Below are positions 11,653 to 22,774 of a stretch of 64,000 nucleotides of DNA, in pieces (the first letter of the stretch is position 1; each line of letters opens with the position of its first letter). Source of the DNA: Populus alba. Its lineage: Eukaryota > Streptophyta > Magnoliopsida > Malpighiales > Salicaceae. The position numbers were made by a program, and so were the translations under genes. Location of the stretch: positions 4,135,493 through 4,199,492 of the forward strand of contig NC_133287.1 in assembly GCF_005239225.2 (NCBI RefSeq), given 5' to 3'. The notes below the pieces were generated by a model. The model saw only the letters and a list, made by a program, of their open reading frames with translations. It made no database searches and was not told the DNA's origin.

Positions 11653-13152
11653 CTTTTCCCTTCTCCCCTCTTAATAAAAAACCAGAGAGAAATTAACCCA
11701 AATAAGATGAAGAACTTCTGGGAGCGAACGGGTCGGTATAAAGCACAAGAAACCTTGGAGCTGACCGCTTCTTAAAAGGCCAAGAAGATGAGGACGCTTA
11801 CGTCAACTAACAAATTCTGTCCAATAATATTCTCTCTACCAACAACAGTATTTTAGTCCTTCTTTTGAGGTTTATACATTTTATACACGAGGACTAGAAT
11901 CTGATTGGATGATGGCTGTGATCAATGGCATGACAAGATCATAGCTGTTTGATCTGAGAGGGTGGATGGAGATTGATGTACCTGAGCTCCGTTGAAACAG
12001 AAAGAAGAGATTTTATTTGTAGTCGTGGAATACGAATTTCTTTTCTTTTTGGGTTGTTGACACTTGATAGACCTTTAGACTGCAGTGATGTGGGCTTCTT
12101 ATCTTCTTTTCTTTTCTATCATATGGATGTCAGGCCACATGCGATGACACTTCGGCGGTGCTTGCTGCCTTTGCCTCCGTCTCTTGTGGACGCTCATGCT
12201 TTGGAACACAAGTCAAACGGGCTGTTTTATTTTTTATTTTTGCATTTATATGTATGTATGTATGTATATATGTATGTATGTATATATGTATGTATGTATT
12301 CATCCAAGTCTATCTATAACCAAGCAATATTATTTTTGCATCACCATTTTTCGTCAACTGTCTTAATAAAAGGGCAGAAGGCATTGCCATTAATTATTTA
12401 GATGAAGTGTTGATCTTTTTCAAAAATAATATTTGTATTTGTAATAAATAATGTAGATGCATCAATAATTATTGTTTGGTGACTAAATAAATTTGGTCTA
12501 GGTGATGTTACTTCCCAAGCAGCTTTGGAATTCTTATGGAGAGAGACGAAAAGGAGACAACAGCTTTAGAACCCATCACATGCAATGAATTTTATAAAGT
12601 ATTACAGCTAAAAAGCTACATAATAGAAACAAAGAGATTGTGTTTGTTTTTTTGTTTTGTTTTTTTATCGTCTTGTCCATCAATGAGTGATGACTACTGC
12701 GGCGAGGTTCGCCGACCTTGAAGTTAATCCGACACAGCCCTCCTGTTTAGCTGCACCGACTGCCGACCAGCGAGCAACAAACCAACCACGTGCAATACAG
12801 GGATAAGCAATAATTGATGGATTGCTGTCCTATTAACATAGGCCGCCCTGCTCTGTTCCTTTTTTCTCAATCAAGAAATTTGTGTTTACATTTTCAAAAT
12901 GCTTATACGAGAATTTAAGGATTTTTTTTTTTTTATATATATTTTTTTTAAATAGCATCAACATGTTAAAATCAAAAAAATATTTACAGTGCCAAATAAA
13001 TTATTGAAGGAGAGATACGCAATGATTAAAATGTTCATTAACCTATTCCTTTCCCCTGTTTATTTGGATAAAAAATTGGAGCAGCTTTTAAAGATGCCTT
13101 GACTAATGGCTATCCTGCTTTTAAAAAATAAAATAAAATAAGAATTGCCTAC
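11653..13152. other. Intergenic region with microsatellite
   Basis: Promoter side of the microprotein gene, then about 1.3 kb of unremarkable AT-rich DNA with a TATG repeat. No conserved frame recognised. Confidence 0.4.
12247..12299. repeat. TATG/TA microsatellite
   Basis: Interrupted (TATG)n tract with short TA insertions, about 53 bases. Likely polymorphic in length. Confidence 0.9.
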
Positions 13153-13240
13153 CTTAGAGAGATTATTATCTAGATAAAGCTTGCCCATCCTCACAAGAAA
13201 ATCTTTATAGGTTTTATCGAACTCAGCTTTCTTCATCAGC
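13153..13240 (-). other. Orphan exon-like segment
   Basis: An 88-base open segment bounded by a pyrimidine-rich TTTCCTTTCAG acceptor and an AAG/GTAGGC donor. In the open frame it reads LMKKAEFDKTYKDFLVRM followed by GKLYLDNNLSK. The amino acid composition and splice signals look like a real internal exon, but I recognise neither the family nor adjoining exons. It lies on the same strand as the lone exons found beyond the LTR element at 20-22 kb. Confidence 0.35.
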
Positions 13241-14275
13241 CTGAAAGGAAATACAGAAAATTGGTAAGAATTCTAACTTGACTTGAGAAAAAAATTCAAG
13301 ACTTTTTTTTAATAAATATTAAACCCGTTTGGATTATGTAATAATGTTGTAGTTTCGTGGAAAAAAGGATTAACTTGCAATTTACTCTTAGCATGCTAAC
13401 AATTCAAAGTAAGTCTTACGTGTTCTGGTGAAATTCATAATAAATATCAAGGAGTCCATAAAATATTTAAAAATGGAAAAGGAATATGGTGTTGCTAATA
13501 TAACAGTGCCATTTGCCGAAATTGAATTTTCCATGTGGAATTGAAAAGGACCAGCTTTTCTCTGTGATTTGAATCTTTACCTAAAATATGGATAGCTTCC
13601 TTGTGACCTGAGAACGCCGGACATTATCAGCGTATAGGAAATTTTGTTCCCAGGAACCAATATTTTTTTAGCACTTCCAGTTCATGTTCTTGTTCTTTAT
13701 TCAAAGTTCCAACAAACACTTTTACATCAGTTCTAAAAAGGTTATTCATTCTCTCTTTTTGCCTCATTATATCTTAAAAGTTTGAGACTTCTTCCCTTCT
13801 CTTGTTGCGGGGATTCTTCATTGGACCTGATCAAGTAAAGGGAAACAGATTGAATCTTCAGAGTTTTTTTTTTGTTTTTTTTCATGTTTTTGTTAAATTT
13901 ACTAGCAATCTTTCCCTTGATCTCTTTCACATCAGAATTGTCTGGACCTGTCCATGAAGCCTGCTGCGGGAAAACATACACATGGGAATTGTAATGTGAC
14001 ATAGAATTCCATGTTTTTATTCCTGCTCCAGTATAGTCCAGCAACTCATACCTGATACCTGTTATGGAAAATAAACGGATGAGTCACAAAGACGAGTCTA
14101 GGATACTTTTGTGTGGCTTGTTGAAAGGTAAACCTTAGTGTCGCTCTTCGCATTTGAAGATCTGGAAATTGATTGGAATTTCTATAGTAATAACAAATTG
14201 ATATCCATTGACTTGTCTTCGATGCTGTGTTTGAATTTTCCTGCGAATGACCCTGGAAAACATCCCTGCTAAAGC
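13241..14275. other. Region left of the LTR element, no clear gene
   Basis: Contains short minus-strand open frames of about 100 codons (13742-14044, 14046-14369) that I do not recognise; the second runs into the LTR. The LTR retrotransposon inserted at the right end of this stretch. Confidence 0.3.
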
Positions 14276-14729
14276 TGTTGGGCGGAAATCTGGCGACATG
14301 TGATGTACTTATTATTGCTGAATGGAGTGGTAAGCACACTGAGACACAATATTTTACGTGGTTCGGCAAAACCGCCTACATCCACGGGAGAGAGTCCATT
14401 TTATTAGAGTAGAGAAAGAATACAATAAATACATGGAGGAGAATCTCATCACTCAACTCCCATCTCTCTTGCTGCCCTTGCAGCTGCAGGGCTGCTGCCA
14501 TGGGCAGCAGCCCTTCCTCTTCTCTTTCTCTTCCACTCTCTACAATTCTCACGTTCTCACTCTCACATTTAGCTCTCTTTGCATGCCTCTTTTATATAGG
14601 CAATGAATGGCCATCATGAAGGGGCCAACATGCCACCATTAGTGGCACTAATGGAGCTACCACTTGCTTGGTGGTGGTGGCCACTTGCTTGGTGGTGGGG
14701 TATTGCCAATAAATGGCAATATCCTAACA
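14276..14729 (-). repeat. 3' LTR of the LARD-like element
   Basis: Read on the minus strand it begins TGTTAGGATATTGCC and ends CGCCCAACA. It contains about 20 bases of an extra GGTGGTGG/CTTGCTTG-type repeat that the other LTR lacks. Confidence 0.9.
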
Positions 14730-14741
14730 ATCACCCCCTTT
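14730..14741 (-). promoter_or_regulatory. Polypurine tract of the LARD-like element
   Basis: On the minus strand AAAGGGGGTGAT lies directly before the 3' LTR, the expected place for the plus-strand primer of reverse transcription. Confidence 0.75.
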
Positions 14742-17639
14742 GCCATTTATCTGGGCAATTGTCCTCTTGCTTCTTCAGCACAAGTTTGCATCTTGCAGCT
14801 CTTCCAAGCTTACCATTCCAAGAGCGTCTGTGGCCAAGTTTACAGGTACTCGCCAAACCTTTCAATCACCAGAGTCACCAAAGCACACCCTTGCTTACAC
14901 CAAAGGATCACTTCAACCAGATGGTCTCACACATCACATCTGAAGAGTGTTAACGCTTGTCTCTGGGAACACAACATTCCCCTTCGAGCGTATCAATCAT
15001 GCTCGGTCCGGAATGATTCACCAAGCCTCACACCAAGGCTTACAGCACCCCCTCAAACGGATATTCCAAGTGCGACAGTCATTATCTGAGTATCTCAATA
15101 TGATCACAAGCCCACCACTCTTCCAAGAGTCTACTCATCCAGGAGTTGCGCCTGCCCTCTGTTCCACCATAGGAACCACGCCTTACTTCTCCGTGAGTCT
15201 CTCGCTCTTAGTCGTAAGAATCCAGGTAGCTCTCCACCTTTAACCATGGGGGCAGCCCATTAAAGGTTGATCCATATCTATCTCCATACTCTGAGTATTA
15301 CAATGCCATTACCGAGCTCACCACCTTGACAAGAGTCAATTCGTTCCCGGAACCTGCGCATGCCCTCTGCTCCTTCATAGCAGCCGCGTCTTAATGCTCC
15401 ACAAGTCACACACTTATTGTCCAAGGCAAATGTCTTCTAGCTCATTGATCTTTAGCATGGGGGCAATATCCATGAAAGTCAATCCTGCATTTGTCTTCAT
15501 ACTCATCACAGCCACTTCATTGGCTATCCATACACTTGTCCACTTATATCTAGCCATCATATCGGCTCTGGGACGTTCTGAATTGGGGCTCCTATCATGG
15601 CCCTCACACCTTCTCTTGAGGTGTCTCCGCTCGTCGTCATGCGGCGGTCTGAACTGGGCTCACATCGTGGCCCTCACACCTTTCATCTAAGATGTCTCCG
15701 CTCGTCGTGGAGCGGTCTCATCCTCCTTCATCGGGATGACTCCAGTGGCTCCAAGATTCTCTACCACCATGTGGACTTGGGAGAGATTACTGCTACTGAC
15801 TACATAGAAAGAGAAACTTGCGGTATACTCCTCGCAATCCTCCACCTCAATTTCTATGTTTGGAGCTTCTACACCTTTCTGCTTGACAGCTCCACCTACA
15901 CCACTCTCTTTGGTGTCTTCGCCTTTCATCATAGGCGGTCGCCTTTTATCACAGGCGTTTGCACCCCCTCAATTAGGTGCCTCTGCAACAGCTCATCTTT
16001 CCATCCTTGCATGCATTAGAAAGGTTCTTGCTTGTTGTCTTCATCAAAAGCACAAGAGACTTCTTATTGTACATCCTTCACACAGTCTCTGCTCTGAGCT
16101 TCATCTGGGAACTCTTCTTCTCCTTGCACCTGTTGTCTCAATACAGTACCTCGTTGGATCCCTTGGGTACTCTTGCACAATCTTCGTGTGCCCTCGTGCA
16201 ATTTCTGTTCTCCAGATTTCTCCATATTCCTTGCTTATGTTTGACAGCAGCTCATCCTGTCACAACACCTGTCCAAGTCAAAATAGGGTGTCAATCTTTA
16301 TCCCTTTGCTGTATTTCTCTTCCATTATCAGGGTCTTCATCAATTCTCCCCTCGAGAAATCACAGTCACCGAATCTAACTTCTTTGGAGAAATCACCACT
16401 CTATCAGATCCTTAACATACGGAACCCAATTGTTCCCCTTGTACCGTCATCCTGCTAGTCTTCAACCGTTTCATTACAAACTGCTATATATACGAAAATA
16501 GTACCGTATGGATAATCCTTCCACTAAGCAAGTTCCCAGGAAAGATTGGAGGGGTCACAACGGTCCCGCTTAAAACCCAATCTCCTAGACAGAACTTCTT
16601 AGGCCATATCTATCCATCGTACTGTCTCTCCGTATATACAACCATTTGCTAGCTTTTGTTGCGGCTTTCCTTTACAAGTGATCTGGAATATACAGGTTTA
16701 ATACATGATTTCTCAACATCTAGCGAGACTACTAGTGCTTAGATTCGTCAAGATTGGTCTTCATCAATTTTCACTCTCCACCTCTAATTGTCCATATAAC
16801 CGAGTGTCCAGAGTGTCCCAATTTGCCTTCCATCAAGGCATTATATTTTTCATTTAATAGTTCAGCACATGTAATTGGGTAAACATGTGCACCTTCTTCT
16901 TCTTCATCTCCATCGACCTCCATCAAGACCCTCAGATGCCTCCTGATCGGGCAATCTCTCTTAATAATTAACCATTGCCATTTTCGGTCTCACATCTCAA
17001 TGATCGGACCATACCATTGCATCCGGAATGATCAAATTAGCTGGAAACATGTCTTGAATCGTCCAAATCGCACTTCAGACGGCTAAGATTTGATCAAAAC
17101 ATTTCTGGCCTGATCAACGGCTCAGATTCACTCTCAGGTCCGGTTGCACGTAGACTCTGCTGCACAGAATCCTTTCCCTCGGCTCGCGGCTCGGCTCCGC
17201 GGCGCTGACGTTGCAGTGGACCCCACTGTGCTGACGTATCTGCTGATTGGTCGCTGACAAGGCATGCTGACTGTGTTTACTGACGGCACCATTACATCAT
17301 GCTGATGTCATCTTGGGCCATGCTTACTGTGCATGCTGACATCACAAACTACGTCATGCTGACATCATCCTTATCCGGGTCAGCCACGTGGGTCGGGTCG
17401 TCTGGTATTCGGGTCGGGTCAGCCCATTCGGGCGAAGAAGACGCGTGGCGCGCATCTGCGTGCGTGGCCAGTCACCTCGCCGGAGCGTGACGGCGCGTGA
17501 AGGAGATTCTGATGTCCGTTTTCGACGCGGTTTTCACCAGTGGCTTCATCTCTTCCTCCTCTACACAGTGGTATGATCAAAACTTCATTTTGACAACTTT
17601 CATTTTTGAGCAAAAAATCAAACACCACTTAAACCATCA

Positions 17640-17651
17640 GCTCTGATACCA
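17640..17651 (-). promoter_or_regulatory. Primer-binding site (initiator tRNA-Met)
   Basis: On the minus strand TGGTATCAGAGC follows the 5' LTR after two bases. This is the standard plant retrotransposon PBS complementary to the 3' end of initiator tRNA-Met. Confidence 0.9.
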
Positions 17652-17653
17652 AT

Positions 17654-18084
17654 TGTTGGGCGGAAATCTGGCGACCTGTGATGTACTGATTATTGCTGAA
17701 TGGAGTGGTAAGCACACTGAGACACAATATTTTACGTGGTTCGGCAAAACCGCCTACATCCACGGGAGAGAGTCCATTTTATCAGAGTAGAGAAAGAATA
17801 CAATAAATACATGGAGGAGGATCTCATCACTCAACTCCCATCTCTCTTGTTGCCCTTGCAGCTGCAAGGCTGCTGCCATGGGCAGCAGCCCTTCCTCTTC
17901 TCTTTCTCTTCCACTCTCTACAATTCTCACGTTCTCACTCTCACATTTAGCTCTCTTTGCATGCCTCTTTTATAGGCAATGAATGGCCATCATGGAGGGG
18001 CCAACATGCCACCATTAGTGGCACTAATGGAGCTACCACTTGCTTGGTGGTGGGGTATTGCCAATAAATGGCAATATCCTAACA
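17654..18084 (-). repeat. 5' LTR of the LARD-like element
   Basis: Second copy of the terminal repeat, 431 bases, in the same orientation as 14276-14729, with TG and CA ends and the target duplication directly outside. Confidence 0.9.
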
Positions 18085-20567
18085 AAAGCCTTATTCTACT
18101 GCTCGTGTTTCGCCTCAAGATTGTGGTTTTTTCATGCATACCTAGCATAGATGTGTTTGCACATGTGAACAGCAGAATCTGGCAAATCTTACATAGACTG
18201 CTGGCACAACTGGGCATATATTCAAATCATGAGTGATAGGAGAAGAATGTAATCTATAAACTGCAGAGTTTTGATGGGAAAAAGCAATCTGGGATAGAAA
18301 ACATGGATTTTCATATTGTAATGATTAATAATTACGCCATGCAAAGTTTGGAAACAAAGTGGTTAGCAGATTACCTTGTGAAAGAGGGGAATCCATTAGA
18401 AGGCCAAAGTAACCTCAATTATCTGCAAGGATTTGATGGAAGCTAATGAAATTGTATGGACAGCTTATACAAATTCGACGAGACGAGAGTGCACTTGTTC
18501 TAGACACCTTGACTATTTCTTTTCATACATGCTAAGTTTTTTTTTTTTGGTTATTTCAATCTCTTTTTTTTACACCTTGAATTTGCAATTAAGAAGAAAA
18601 AAGTGAAGAACTTAAATTATCTTAGTTGCTTTTCTGGTATTATTTCTAAAGGATTGATTTTTTTTATAATTGAAATGGGATACTGTTAGATATTTGCTAA
18701 TTTGCATAATAGCCTTGCTTTTATTTTTTAACTGATAATTGTATCAATGAGATTTGATTGTAGCCTGTTTTGTTAAATGCAACTTTACAGGTAATAATCT
18801 AGATCTCAACTCTCCACCATTGCATATTTGATTCATCTTTGTTTACCTTTTCATTTTTCTTATACCTTCGGTCCACAATAATTTACTACTAAATCAATTG
18901 CAGCACCTTGCTCTCTTTTTTCCAGTCTTCACTGTTAAGATGATCATATTTCATATGCTATCTCACTACCAAGTTTTTTGTAGGCTTCTGACTTTTTACA
19001 ACATATTCTACCTAGCTTTAATTGGTTGAAGTCAACTTAGATTCTCTAGGCTTAACTATTGGCTTGGCAACTAACTTGCCTAGAATTTTTATCTTCAATA
19101 CATATCACTTTGATGGATTATGGCTTCTCAAGTTTATGCTGCACCATTTATTTTTTCTGGCATAATTTATCCACTGCTTCTATTGGTTTAGAACTGTGCT
19201 AGCAGTTTCTCTTACTCAAAATCTTTCAAGTCCTAACAATTTATTTAAAGCCTTTCTAAGAAATTTCCATTTATCTTACTTGATAACCATGATTGCAATT
19301 ATATTTGTTTCCATGTTGCATTCTCATTTATGATATTACAAGAAAATATTCTATAGACTTGCTTTATTGACAATTTTGTATGTCTTTGCAGGCTCTATGC
19401 TGCTTTGGATTGGTATTATTTAAAAATAATTTATCTATTAAGTCAACTATGTTTCTTAATGTCTCTGCTTTTAGTTTGGTGGTAATAGGTTTTTGGATAT
19501 TGATTGAATATCAAATGATTTGTATTTGAATTGTGTTTTGTGGTTTTATTGTTAGACAGTGAGAAATTAATAGAATGCATAGTCAAACAACTTTTTTATT
19601 TTCGTTGCTTGATGATTCATTTTTCATTTACAGGACATGTAGCTATGGATGATCATGCCATAAATGTGCTCGATATTGTTTTGCAGCTTTTGCCAAAACT
19701 CACTTCCTTTAACAGCATTCAACTTGATTCTTGCTTGCACTGCTATATCCAACTCTTTTTATTTTATTAAGCGCTTTTTTATTCTAGAATTATTGGATGA
19801 CAAATATTTTTAATTAAAGATATTATTGCTTAACCACTGCATTCATTACCTTTTAATGAATTTAGATCTTACTTGCACATTAGGAAAGTTCTTTATTTTT
19901 CCCTCGATTTAGATTTCATGAATTTATAAATTGGAAAAGAATGCTATGGCAAGATTGCCCGCAGCAGCGCGCGGGCAATTCATATAGTATAAGCTAAAAC
20001 GTGACATCAAACAGAACTGCTTCAAAATGTCTTTTTTTTTTTTTCTCCACAATCACAATTGAGTCTTAAACCGCTGTAGACAATTGCACTTTTTTTTCCC
20101 CAATCTACTACCTCTAGGGAGTCATTCTAAAGACCAAAAGCCTTTTGATTTTAATTGCGTTTCCATCATAGAGAATCAAAAGCATGATCAACACAGCAAC
20201 AATCTACCCCTGCTTAATTCCTTGTAATGAATTAGAAACAACACCCAAATGTGCGTAGCCCTTTCTGCCGACATTGAATGTCATGAAGGACAAAACTGTT
20301 GAGCCTCCACTACTAAAGGATTCTCGAGCAGAAACAGAGGCACGTATCCTAAAGAATCTGAAAATGATTCTTTAAAGGAAGAAACCAAAGTGAATAAGCA
20401 GAAGTTAAAGCAAAAACTTAACAGAAAAGAGGTCCTATAAATCACCAACCAAAAGCAATGAGGCATTCATCATCACCAGTTCTTGATTCTTTTTTTTTTT
20501 TTTAATCCAGCCCTAAATCGCGCTCTCGCCTTAGAAATGAGAACAATTATAGGACATGAGAACAAAC
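18085..20567. other. AT-rich region right of the LTR element
   Basis: About 2.5 kb of T-rich DNA without a recognised gene. A segment near 19632-19745 is open and preceded by a TTTACAG acceptor-like site but is not recognised. A GC-rich hairpin stands out at 19954-19979. Confidence 0.35.
19954..19979 (+). repeat. GC-rich hairpin, possible Helitron 3' end
   Basis: A perfect nine-base stem (ATTGCCCGC paired with GCGGGCAAT) around an eight-base loop, in otherwise AT-rich DNA, followed nine bases later by ATAGT. Plant Helitrons end with such a hairpin shortly before CTAGT-like termini. The first base of that motif differs here and no 5' TC end was identified, so this is only suggestive. Confidence 0.3.
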
Positions 20568-20628
20568 CTAGACGGCCAATGAAAGCTGTGTCAATCAGGG
20601 AGGCAATGGGATCAGCAGCTAAAACATG
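20568..20628 (-). pseudogene. Exon fragment of a DTX42/43-type MATE transporter
   Basis: Twenty codons reading HVLAADPIASLIDTAFIGRL, ending at a G/GTTTGT donor. The string AADPIASLIDTAFIG is characteristic of the first membrane helix of DTX42/43-type MATE (citrate) transporters. Sequence to the 5' side is not clearly homologous and no other exon of the family is seen nearby, so this is a gene fragment. Confidence 0.6.
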
Positions 20629-21034
20629 GGGAGAAACCAAACCCCTCCTTGAATTTCACATTAATATGCATGAAGTTAGCAAATACGAAATCAAATGTCT
20701 CGTACTTCCAACCTCGAGACTTTTTCCTACTACAAGGTCGCTTCAAAAGACTTGAATTATACAAACACAGAACCAAAAAACCCAATCATTGCAACAAGAA
20801 AGAAAGATGTGATAGATATCTTGTATCAGACATACCCATTAAGGTAAAGATCAATACTTTCTCCTGTAATAGACTCCGGTCCCCTCTTTCTCAGAAATGA
20901 AAAAAAGATCAGATTTTGAAACACGAAATTCACAACCTAATAATAAAATAAAAACCAAACGCAAGTGCATAAACAGGGACAAAACTTGTATCATTTCATC
21001 GACCCGACAAAACAAAAGGTAAAAAAGACCTTAC

Positions 21035-21175
21035 GGCAACTTTAGACTCGTAGGAGTGCTCGTCTTCAAGATGCGAACACAGAGACCCGATATCGAAATC
21101 TTCATAGCAGCAAGGACATGGGAAATCAGGCCTGGCCTCTTCTTCTACTTCGAAATCATCAAATATTTAAACGAT
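21035..21175 (-). pseudogene. DI19: Lone exon of a DROUGHT-INDUCED 19 (Di19) family gene
   Basis: Encodes the N-terminal Di19 zinc finger, with EEEARPDFPCPYCYEDFDI followed by LCSHLEDEHSYESKV; the Cys and His ligands are present. A TAATTAG acceptor (exon from 21175) and a GCC/GTAAGG donor bound it. One extra T near 21160 breaks the frame between DRLNI and DDFEV. Di19 proteins are nuclear zinc-finger factors in drought and light responses. The preceding first exon and the following exons (second finger, C-terminal domain) are not found between 18.1 and 21.7 kb, so only one exon is present. Confidence 0.75.
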
Positions 21176-21734
21176 CTAATTACTCATACACATATACAAA
21201 CAAAAACAACAACGTTAACTAATTTGAGTACATAAAATTTAGATCCACTAAAACTGAGATTAATCAACGGAAGCTCATATGGACATCCATGTTAATTTAA
21301 AATAAAACATATATAAAAAAAATTCACATAAAACATAAGCTCATATGGACATTCCATGACTTTGGTTGAAACTGTTCGGTCTCTCTCAACTTTTTGACCT
21401 TATCTCTAGAAAAAAAACAGTCCTAATCTACTAAAAAATAGCATTCTCCAATGCTTTCAAAAGTTGACAACAAAAGAGACTCAAATGACTCCATCTTTCA
21501 TCGCTTGATCTTCATCTAGGCCTGCACTGCCCTACATAAGGATAGAAGAACAACATTCTTTCATTTTGCAAGGGATGGAAGCAGATAGAAAGAGACCAGG
21601 TTATTAAAAACCCAAAAATCTTCATGCGTAAATAAAGCAAGATTCACGTCACAACGATTTCAGTACTGAAGGCCCTTCCTCATCTTATTCAAACCAATCG
21701 CATTTCTAGGCTTCCAAAGTTTTTGGTACTTGAC

Positions 21735-21875
21735 AATGCGAGGGGAGAAGGGGCTTTGTTGGGAGATGCGAAATGGAGAAAAAGCTGGTTTGGATCCGGC
21801 TTTCTGTGCGGATGCCATTCTGGAAGCGGCGGAGGCAGAACGGAGGAAGGACCTAGAAGCTGCGGTGGCGGACAT
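21735..21875 (-). CDS. NFD6/NOXY-like small organellar protein, first exon
   Basis: The start at 21875 gives MSATAASRSFLRSASAASRM and then a Ser/Ala/Arg-rich organelle-targeting sequence ending in PFRISQQSPFSPRI. This matches the N-termini of the NUCLEAR FUSION DEFECTIVE 6 / NONRESPONDING TO OXYLIPINS group of small mitochondrial or plastid proteins. The exon probably ends at ATT/GTCAAG; the open frame continues 24 codons further but without family similarity. The usual second exon, with a PYHTATASAL-like motif, was looked for and not found down to 18.1 kb. Either it lies beyond the LTR insertion or this is a partial copy. Confidence 0.6.
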
Positions 21876-22774
21876 GGCTATTTGGGGTAGAGCGTGATAT
21901 TTTGCTTCGATTGTTTTGGGCTCCGGATTCTTGGGTTTTTGGCGGACGACGTTGTGAGTGTTTTGTGTATGTGCTTGTAGGAGGGAAACGGGTGCAGGCG
22001 GGTAGTCGCTTCTTGTTTGTTAATGTAGTCCTTCACATCATCCTTTTAATGTTTTGTTGAGAAATTATTAGATACAGTCTCTCACCAATAGGAAAATGGG
22101 ATCCATAAATATTTATTATGATGAGTCTCATTTTCATTTGAGCGAGAGAGGATTGTTCTGAGAATATCTAATAATCTCTTTATCTTGTCAATAACTGTTG
22201 GTAATGTGATTGGTTTTGTTGGCAGTGAACAGACAAGACAGGCTTTGTTTGGAGAGTTGCCTGCCATGGCTGTTCCATTGGAGATTTGGAAGTTGAACTG
22301 GACTTTGGATTAGAAGTGATGAGGTAATTTCTCTTAAGATTACGTCTTTGGCACTGAATAAAGGACGTGAATTTCTATTAATCAAACTAGCTAACAATCA
22401 CACATTGTTACTATCAGATATTATATGCTTCACCTTTGATTTTGGGATTGCTTTCCACACTTTTGCATTGATGACTCTCCAACTTTCCTCTAGCACCCAT
22501 CTCATTCCCAAGCTGTTGTGGAATAAACTATGTATTTAATACAATGGCTAAGCAAATCAGGTGCTTTAGCAATTCGCGCAGCAAAGAAACCAGCAAGTTC
22601 TGCAGTGGGAATTTTAAGTTTGCCACCAGCGGAACAATGCTTTATGGAAATGTCAATTGAATATTAATGTTCAATTCACAAAAAAATCCTTCTAAATACA
22701 CAACAGAAGAGAACAGGAATGATAAATGCCAGTGATGTTGTTTCCCTTTAAATGCCTCGTCTCACGAAAAAAAA
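21876..22774. other. Intergenic, promoter side of the NFD6-like exon
   Basis: Contains the upstream region of the NFD6-like exon and the 3' flank of the next minus-strand gene. No other coding sequence recognised. Confidence 0.4.

Larger units (their letters stand above)
14276..18084 (-). mobile_element. Non-autonomous LTR retrotransposon (LARD-like)
   Basis: Complete 3.8 kb element flanked by the 5-base target duplication AAAGC (14271-14275 and 18085-18089). Two LTRs of 454 and 431 bases surround about 2.9 kb of internal DNA. A primer-binding site complementary to initiator tRNA-Met adjoins the right LTR and a polypurine tract adjoins the left LTR, so the element runs on the minus strand. 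I see no gag, protease, integrase, reverse transcriptase or RNase H in any frame, so it must have moved with proteins supplied by another element. The LTRs differ by about seven substitutions and two indels, which suggests a fairly recent insertion. The PBS form and the ACGTGGTTCGGC motif in the LTR are typical of plant Copia-type elements. Confidence 0.9.

Noticed and set aside
14603..16458. Several plus-strand frames of 100-200 codons inside the LARD-like element
   Set aside because: They lie antisense to the element, share no retroelement motif and are explained by stop-poor, C-rich DNA.
19954..19979. Hairpin considered as a rho-independent terminator
   Set aside because: The context is plant nuclear DNA and no T tract follows directly; a transposon-end explanation is more plausible.
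21660..21734. C-terminal extension of the NFD6-like frame
   Set aside because: The extra 24 residues do not resemble the family and follow a plausible donor site; treated as intron read-through.
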